Shown: positions 23,431 through 28,367 of the stretch, piece after piece
Layout of the letters: every line of letters starts with the position of its first letter
Numbering within the stretch: position 1 is the stretch's first letter
NCBI GenBank assembly: GCA_051005875.1
Contig: JBPCIX010000006.1
Location: forward strand, 1-28,367
Source: JBPCIX01 sp051005875
GTDB taxonomy: Bacteria; Actinomycetota; CADDZG01; JAHWKV01
Direction of reading: 5' to 3'
DNA: 28,367 nucleotides
Notes under the pieces: generated by a model
The model's input: the letters and a program-made list of their open reading frames with translations, nothing else
Told to the model about the DNA's origin: nothing
The model's database searches: none
Program-made: the position numbers and the translations under genes

Positions 23431-24189
23431 ATGACCTTCCAGACAACGCGATCTTTAGCGGCTGCCTACGACGACTGGCACCGGGCACTTGACGTGGACG
23501 AATCCGCAGATGCCCCCTGGCACCTTCTCGCGAGAGATTGGCTACCAACTCTTTCTGGAATGCGGGTGATTGAGATAGGGTGTGGCCGCGGCGGATTTTC
23601 CGCTTGGCTTCAACATCTGAGTCCGAAATTCCTGGTTGCCGCTGACCTTTCAACGGTTGCCGTCCAAAAGGCCAAAGAGTTCTGCGACGGCCTCGATAAT
23701 ATTCAATTCATGGTCTCAGACATTCAAAATATTCCCTTCCCCGACCAGACCTTCGACGTTGTTGTCTCTTGTGAGACAGTCGAGCATGTAACTAACCCTT
23801 CAATGGCCGTTCGCGAACTGGCGAGGGTGCTCAAACCAGGGGGGCGCTTGCTTCTAACAGCACCCAACTATTTTGGGGTCATGGGATTACTTAGAGCCTA
23901 TCGGGTACTCGTCGGGCGGCCGTTTACAGAATCAGGTCAGCCCTTGATTAATCTAACGTTTGCCCAAAGAACCCGTTTTTGGATAAGAAGATCCGGACTA
24001 GTCCTTCGGCATTTTGGGGGCGTTGGCCATTACATTCCTCTGAAGGGCCGAGATCCAATCCGGCTTACTGCCCTGGATCGACATTGGCCGCTAATCCGCT
24101 CACTTGCGTTTCATACGATCTTTGTAGCGCAGAAGCCAAGCCACGGGGCGGAATCTTCCAAGGTCTTATTAGCATCGCAAGAGCCCTGA
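23431..24189 (+). CDS. Class I SAM-dependent methyltransferase (Methyltransf_11-like)
   Basis: A methyltransferase of 252 residues. The SAM loop VIEIGCGRGGFSAWL lies near 48, AADLS follows, IPFPDQTFDVVVSCETVEHV is the motif of this class, and VLKPGGRLLLTAPN closes the core. A longer TTG form (23401) would add ten residues without homology. The ATG at 23431 (MTFQTT) is preferred. It shows the same architecture as 19769-20605 and the fusion C-terminus, so three related methyltransferase domains occur in this cluster. Confidence 0.82.
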   Translation: MTFQTTRSLAAAYDDWHRALDVDESADAPWHLLARDWLPTLSGMRVIEIGCGRGGFSAWLQHLSPKFLVAADLSTVAVQKAKEFCDGLDNIQFMVSDIQNIPFPDQTFDVVVSCETVEHVTNPSMAVRELARVLKPGGRLLLTAPNYFGVMGLLRAYRVLVGRPFTESGQPLINLTFAQRTRFWIRRSGLVLRHFGGVGHYIPLKGRDPIRLTALDRHWPLIRSLAFHTIFVAQKPSHGAESSKVLLASQEP

Positions 24190-24219
24190 GCTTCAGGACA
24201 CTAACTCACTATCTCCTCC

Positions 24220-25272
24220 ATGCGCATCGCTATGCTCAACGGCGAGCTACCTCCCTTAGTCAAGGGAGGCGTCGCGTATCAGGTTGACCGACTTGCCCGG
24301 GCCTTGGCGGCCAGAGGTCATATGGTCTCAGTAATATCCTTAACTAAGGGTTCATCCTCTGCGCCGTATGAAGTACGTCAGATATTTAGTCCTCGATGGC
24401 TCCGCGAAAAAACGCCTTGGCAACTGGCTGTGCTTCCACTTGCGTTCGGCTGTGCCTCATACCGCCACTTCGACGTAGTCCATGCCCACGGAGACAATCC
24501 CCTTCTTTATCGAAGAAAGGTTCCCGTGGTTCGGACCTTTTATGGGTCGGCCCGCGAAGAAGCCCGGTCGGCTGAACGTTTTCGAAGGTTAGCCGCTCAA
24601 ACTCTCTTGATTGGATCGGAGCTGTTGGGGCGGAAGCTGGCAACCATTACCGTCGGGATTTCCCAGAACACTTCGAATTCCCTTGGCGGCCTAGACTTTA
24701 TTGTTCCGTGTGGAGTGGACCGACGGTTCTTTCGTCCTCAACCTAAATCAGAGTCGCCCTCAATTCTCTTTGTTGGCACTATCTTTGGTAGAAAGCGCGG
24801 GGCTGCCGTGGTCAGGGCTTTCAACGAGACCATCCACCCCAGACTTCCCAATGCAGAACTCTGGCTCGTAGCTGACGTACCGGTCCAAGGCGCGGGCATT
24901 ACGTCCTTCGGAATGGTTTCAGATGATGAGATTAGGCGGCTTTTCAGTTCGGCATGGATCTTCACGCTTCCCAGTACATATGAAGGCTTCGGTGTGCCCT
25001 ACATTGAAGCCATGGCCAGCGGCACGGCGGTAGTGGCGACCCCCAATTTGGGTGCCGTTGAGCTCTTTGCCGAACGGTCCGGTGGGGTTCTGGTCGGAGA
25101 GGACAAACTCGGGGAAACAATCTTGAGATTATTGAATGACGGTGACACGCTCAGAGAACTCTCAAAGGGGGGACGGCAAGAAAGTGCGTCATTTGATTGG
25201 AATTTGATTGCCGCGCGCTATGAAGAGATTTATGAACTCGCGATGACCCGCGCGAAAAGTAGCTCAGGATAG
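24220..25272 (+). CDS. Glycosyltransferase, GT4 family
   Basis: A GT-B glycosyltransferase of 350 residues, retaining type by family. The N-terminal MRIAMLNGELPPLVKGGVAY contains the GG loop; VVHAHGDNP follows. The second domain has VPCGVDRRFF, ILFVGTIFGRKRG (beta strand plus basic donor site) and the EX7E-type segment STYEGFGVPYIEAMASGTAV with both conserved Glu. It begins 30 nt after the methyltransferase stop. No SD is clear. Acceptor unknown. Confidence 0.9.
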   Translation: MRIAMLNGELPPLVKGGVAYQVDRLARALAARGHMVSVISLTKGSSSAPYEVRQIFSPRWLREKTPWQLAVLPLAFGCASYRHFDVVHAHGDNPLLYRRKVPVVRTFYGSAREEARSAERFRRLAAQTLLIGSELLGRKLATITVGISQNTSNSLGGLDFIVPCGVDRRFFRPQPKSESPSILFVGTIFGRKRGAAVVRAFNETIHPRLPNAELWLVADVPVQGAGITSFGMVSDDEIRRLFSSAWIFTLPSTYEGFGVPYIEAMASGTAVVATPNLGAVELFAERSGGVLVGEDKLGETILRLLNDGDTLRELSKGGRQESASFDWNLIAARYEEIYELAMTRAKSSSG

Positions 25273-25378
25273 TTGATAGTGGGCTGCCTCTACTTGAACT
25301 CCTCGGAGACCTAGGCGCTTGTACGGAGCGTCTTGCCTAAATGCTTATGAGAGATAAACAAACGACAAGTGTTCTAGC

Positions 25379-27220
25379 GTGACGAATTCTTCCGTCGTAC
25401 TCCTCAGTCCGTGCGCAACTCAAGGTGGAGCTGAAAGAGGTCTACTCTCCCTCGCTCGAAGGCTTCCTGAATTCGGTTTTGCGCCACGCTTCTTACTTCT
25501 CGAGCACGGCCCTTTAGAGGAGTGGCTTTTGGACATTCAATGCCCAACGAAAGTGATCGAGTCAGAAAGACTGAGGCGCCCACTCGTAACAATTAGGACG
25601 ATCCTCAGAATCGCCGAGGAGCTCAAAACAGCAGACGCTCTGGTTTCAAACCAGTCAAAGGGCCATATCTACGGTGGGCTCGCCGCACGACTGACAGGAG
25701 TAACGGAGATATGGTGGCAACAACAGCACGCCTCTCGAAACGCGATTGATCTCGTTGCTGCGGCACTCCCTACCGATGCAATTGTCTGCAGTAGTCAAGC
25801 AGCTCTGGAGGCCCAACGGCGCCTCACACCCGCCCGGCGAATCGAAACTATTCACTTGGGAACGGCTGTCGACAGATTGGCGAAATTCAAGGGCTCAGGA
25901 GACGACATTCGCCGCCGAATGAATTGGGGCGCCGCTCCACTTGTTGGGATAGTGGGACGCCTGCAGGAGTGGAAAGGTCAGGACGTATTTATTCGGGCAG
26001 CATCCCACATTGCATCAAAACTGCCTGAAGTTAGGTTCGTCGTTGTAGGCGGGGCGATTTTAGGCTGGGAAGGTGACTACCCGGACCGATTGAGACGCCT
26101 GGCGCGGGAGTTAGGAATCGGAGACCGAACACACTTTGTGGGCCACCAAAGGGAGGTCTACCCCTGGTTCGACGCCCTAGATGTAGTCGTTCATGCTTCA
26201 TACGGCGAGCCCTTTGACCACGTGCTAATCGAGTCAATGGCTCTAGGGAAGCCGCTAGTCGCAACTTCAAAAGGTGGCACCGCAGCGATCGTCGAAGATG
26301 GCGTTTCCGGTTTGATTGTTCAGCCTGGAGATGACCTAGGGATGGCAGGAGCCATCATGCGCCTCTTGACGAGCAAAACTCTTGCAGCTTCCATCGGAAA
26401 GGAAGCTCAGAACAGGGTTGGCCGGTTCTCCGAAGAACGGATGACGGAGGAATTCGCATTACTCCTTAAGGAACTGATCGGCAAGCGGGCCTCTCGCACG
26501 TTCAAGTTTAGCCCAGAAAGGCAACATGAAGAGGGGATGGAAAAACGGCCAGTTTTTAAGTCGGACACCATGGCCGCGCCCATGACCCATGAGGTTTGCG
26601 AGCAACTGCTGGATGATTCCGCCCCGGGTCCGGTAATAGATGCCGGGGCGGGTCAAGGGGCCTTTTCCGAACGGCTATATCTGTTGGGCCATGAGGTCAG
26701 AGCACTTGGAATAGCTCCAGAGCAATTTCTGATGCTGAGTCGCGTTCCCTATGTGAAATGCGACATCGAAGAGGGGCTCCCTATTGCCGCAGAGAGCCTT
26801 AGGGGGATTGTTGCGATCGAATTGATCGAACATCTGGAAGCCCCATTCCGACTCTTTCGTGAGGCCCAGCGTTGCCTTAAGAAGGACGGATTTTTTCTTC
26901 TCACCACGCCGAATGTACTAAGCCTCGCTGGAAAGATCAGCCTGATCCTCAGGAACCATATGATCTTTTTTGGAGATGAAGACTTTCGGCTAAACGGTCA
27001 TATCAGCCCACTCACATTGGTGGAGATCAGGCGCATGGCCTCAGTCAGCGGATTTAGAATTGAGAAGGTCACCTACAATGCGGGCAAGCTTCCGCTGCCA
27101 AAAATTAGGCACCTTTGGCCGCTGACTGCTCCCTCTTTCCGAACGCAATTTTGGGGCGAAATCTTGGTCGTAAAGCTACGGAAGGAAACTAACGTGACGA
27201 TTTCTCGGCCAAGGGGATAG
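25379..27220 (+). CDS. Fusion: GT4 glycosyltransferase with C-terminal methyltransferase
   Basis: One uninterrupted 613-residue frame with two enzymes. Residues 1-375 form a complete GT4: GGAERGLLSLARRL at the start, the donor motif VGIVGRLQEWKGQD near 190, and SYGEPFDHVLIESMALGKPL with the EX7E pattern near 280. A charged linker (about 376-410) leads to a SAM methyltransferase with VIDAGAGQGAFSERL near 418, EEGLPIAAESLRGIVAIELI and FLLTTPN. The GTG start at 25379 has no SD. Coupling glycosyl transfer to methylation, for example to cap or modify a growing chain, is plausible but inferred. The gap of 106 nt before it shows no strong promoter. Confidence 0.88.
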   Translation: MTNSSVVLLSPCATQGGAERGLLSLARRLPEFGFAPRFLLLEHGPLEEWLLDIQCPTKVIESERLRRPLVTIRTILRIAEELKTADALVSNQSKGHIYGGLAARLTGVTEIWWQQQHASRNAIDLVAAALPTDAIVCSSQAALEAQRRLTPARRIETIHLGTAVDRLAKFKGSGDDIRRRMNWGAAPLVGIVGRLQEWKGQDVFIRAASHIASKLPEVRFVVVGGAILGWEGDYPDRLRRLARELGIGDRTHFVGHQREVYPWFDALDVVVHASYGEPFDHVLIESMALGKPLVATSKGGTAAIVEDGVSGLIVQPGDDLGMAGAIMRLLTSKTLAASIGKEAQNRVGRFSEERMTEEFALLLKELIGKRASRTFKFSPERQHEEGMEKRPVFKSDTMAAPMTHEVCEQLLDDSAPGPVIDAGAGQGAFSERLYLLGHEVRALGIAPEQFLMLSRVPYVKCDIEEGLPIAAESLRGIVAIELIEHLEAPFRLFREAQRCLKKDGFFLLTTPNVLSLAGKISLILRNHMIFFGDEDFRLNGHISPLTLVEIRRMASVSGFRIEKVTYNAGKLPLPKIRHLWPLTAPSFRTQFWGEILVVKLRKETNVTISRPRG

Positions 27221-27308
27221 GGGCGACGATCGCTTTGCTTAGGTGTTTTGCGGGGAGGTCTAGCAAGCCACACACCGTCTTGCTTCCTTTTTGAGGTTCA
27301 GCTAGATA

Positions 27309-27575
27309 ATGCCCTCCGTCGGGCACCGGGGGATTGATTACGGGGCTTCCTCAACGCCAGTTTCAGCTTCGAACGAGGGAACAGTGAAGTTCGCCGGACC
27401 GGTGGCCGGGGACGGCCTTTTTGTCACCATCAGCCACGCAGGCGGCCTCGAGACCACTGATTCGTTCTTGTCTTTCATCCACGTGTCTATGGGCGACGAT
27501 GTGACCAAGGGCAGGCGAATCGCCGATTCTGGCCACGGTCATCTCGGGACAATTGCCTTTAAGGTGGTCCCATAG
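27309..27575 (+). pseudogene. Degenerate M23 (LytM-like) peptidase domain fragment
   Basis: An 88-residue reading, HRGIDYGASSTPVSASNEG then VKFAGPVAGDG, follows the M23 fold, and the HxxxD zinc pair (HRGID) remains. The second half has lost the catalytic signature: the expected THxHF region reads GHGHLGTIAFKVV, and the SHLS-type strand reads TTDSFLS. A stop immediately upstream removes any N-terminal domain or signal peptide. It looks like the decayed end of a secreted cell-wall hydrolase. Confidence 0.6.
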
Positions 27576-28039
27576 GGCTGGTCAGCGACAATCACGCGGG
27601 AATACGAATACCTAGTAGCGACATCGCTTGAAAAGGAATACTTCCGCAACTAGAAATTCTGGGGGCGTCCTGACTTCCTTGTCTCAAAATACCCATAAGC
27701 GGGGACAGAGGTTGTGATCGAGGCCAACGCCCTTGATTTGTTAAAGTTAGCTCCTAGAGAACGCGGCTAATGGACGCCTAGACAACGGAAGGTGATTTCC
27801 TCGGCAATCCGGCAACCTGATCACAGACCGGCTTCAACTCGAGAACGAGCGTTGGAGGAGGCGCGCCGAAAGGGTGCCCGACCCTTCGACCCTGATCGGG
27901 ATCTGAAGGCCTACCAGAAAGGTCTGTTTTCTTCAGATGAGGAGCTGGACCAGTTCATCGCCGAGATATACGCAGCCCGTCGCAACAACCTCGCCTAACA
28001 TCGCATGAGGCTTTGCTCCATTTTGCTGGGAGGGTAACC
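27576..28039 (+). other. 464-nt region with one doubtful small ORF
   Basis: Except for the small frame listed separately (27792-27998) I see no gene, RNA or promoter that I can support. A short GGGGACAGAG stretch at 27702 recalls sequence found near REP or insertion-element ends, but there is no flanking repeat. Confidence 0.4.
27792..27998 (+). CDS. Hypothetical small protein, possible antitoxin-like fragment
   Basis: A frame of 68 residues from GTG. The last 45 residues (EEARRKGARPFDPDRDLKA then GLFSSDEELDQFIAEIYAAR) form a charged, predicted-helical, well-ordered stretch with coding character, similar in style to small antitoxin-like proteins. The first 20 residues look unrelated, and a later TTG at 27852 is an alternative start. 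I do not recognise the family. No toxin gene is adjacent. Confidence 0.35.
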   Translation: MISSAIRQPDHRPASTRERALEEARRKGARPFDPDRDLKAYQKGLFSSDEELDQFIAEIYAARRNNLA

Positions 28040-28367
28040 ATGGCGGCACCAACACAAGCTGCTCGCGGTACAGGCAAGCCGATCAAGACAATAATCAAGC
28101 CTCCCGGACGGTGGTCGGCGTTAGATCTTGGAGACCTCTGGCGCAACCGGGACCTTGTCTACTTCCTTGCATGGCGCGACATAAAGGTCCGCTACGCGCA
28201 AGCGGCCCTGGGAGTAGCTTGGGCGGTTCTTCAGCCACTGCTGATGATGTTGATATTCACGGTGTTCCTTGGCCGTCTTGCAAAGATCCCATCCGATGGA
28301 CTCCCCTATCCCCTGTTTGCCCTGGCCGGTTTGGTGCCTTGGGCCTTTTTTGCGAACGCAGTTGGTG
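28040..28367 (+). CDS. ABC-2 polysaccharide export permease (Wzm-like), partial
   Basis: The first 109 residues of an ABC-2-type export permease, cut by the window edge. The conserved N-terminal segment LWRNRDLVYFLAWRDIKVRY is followed by YAQAALGVAWAVLQPLLMM, a first membrane helix, then FALAGLVPWAFFANAV. This arrangement is characteristic of Wzm/TagG-type permeases that export O-antigen-like glycans or teichoic acids. The ATG is supported by GGGAGGG 5 nt upstream. It fits the glycosyltransferase cluster; an ATPase (Wzt) gene is expected to the right. Confidence 0.88.
   Translation, partial: MAAPTQAARGTGKPIKTIIKPPGRWSALDLGDLWRNRDLVYFLAWRDIKVRYAQAALGVAWAVLQPLLMMLIFTVFLGRLAKIPSDGLPYPLFALAGLVPWAFFANAVG

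Overview
The window most likely comes from an uncultivated member of the Actinomycetota, or a close relative. This is inferred from gene content, not from a marker gene. The supporting signs are a Pst operon next to a PhoB/RegX3-type regulator, a stand-alone OdhA/SucA-type 2-oxoglutarate dehydrogenase E1 with an actinobacterial-looking N-terminus, an sdhCDAB operon with short heme-binding SdhC and SdhD, frequent TTG and GTG starts, and toxin-antitoxin promoters that look leaderless. No rRNA, tRNA or CRISPR array was seen.

Layout. (1) 1-2965, minus strand: an FkbM-type methyltransferase gene followed by a long repeat-rich coiled-coil gene that runs off the left edge. (2) 3090-7475, plus strand: pstS-pstC-pstA-pstB-phoU, the high-affinity phosphate importer, with overlapping stop/start codons from pstC to phoU and a candidate Pho-box (three 11-bp units) upstream. 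(3) 7514-10993, minus strand: an E1 2-oxoglutarate dehydrogenase gene followed after 30 nt by a PhoB/RegX3-like response regulator. (4) 11050-15032, plus strand: sdhC-sdhD-sdhA-sdhB and an alpha/beta hydrolase, all overlapping. The hydrolase appears to lack any ATG, GTG or TTG start and may begin at a CTG inside the sdhB stop. OdhA and Sdh carry out neighbouring TCA-cycle steps and diverge from one short shared promoter region.

(5) 15024-19669: an accessory patch holding three toxin-antitoxin pairs (a VapBC-like pair, MntA-HepT and a MazEF-like pair), a broken second HepT, a possible transposase relic, an SRPBCC protein and a channel-like membrane protein with a non-canonical pore. (6) 19769-28367, plus strand: a surface-polysaccharide region with three SAM methyltransferase domains, three stand-alone glycosyltransferases, a glycosyltransferase-methyltransferase fusion and the start of an ABC-2 (Wzm-like) polysaccharide export permease cut by the right edge. 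Decayed pieces lie between them: a methyltransferase tail and a degenerate M23 peptidase domain.

How it fits together. Regions 2 to 4 are core physiology (phosphate uptake and the TCA cycle). Regions 5 and 6 look like a variable locus built from toxin-antitoxin modules and glycan genes. The features most worth following are the actively repeating coiled-coil gene beside FkbM, the CTG-start hydrolase, the recurring leaderless-promoter-plus-operator design of the toxin-antitoxin modules, the altered channel pore and the glycosyltransferase-methyltransferase fusion.
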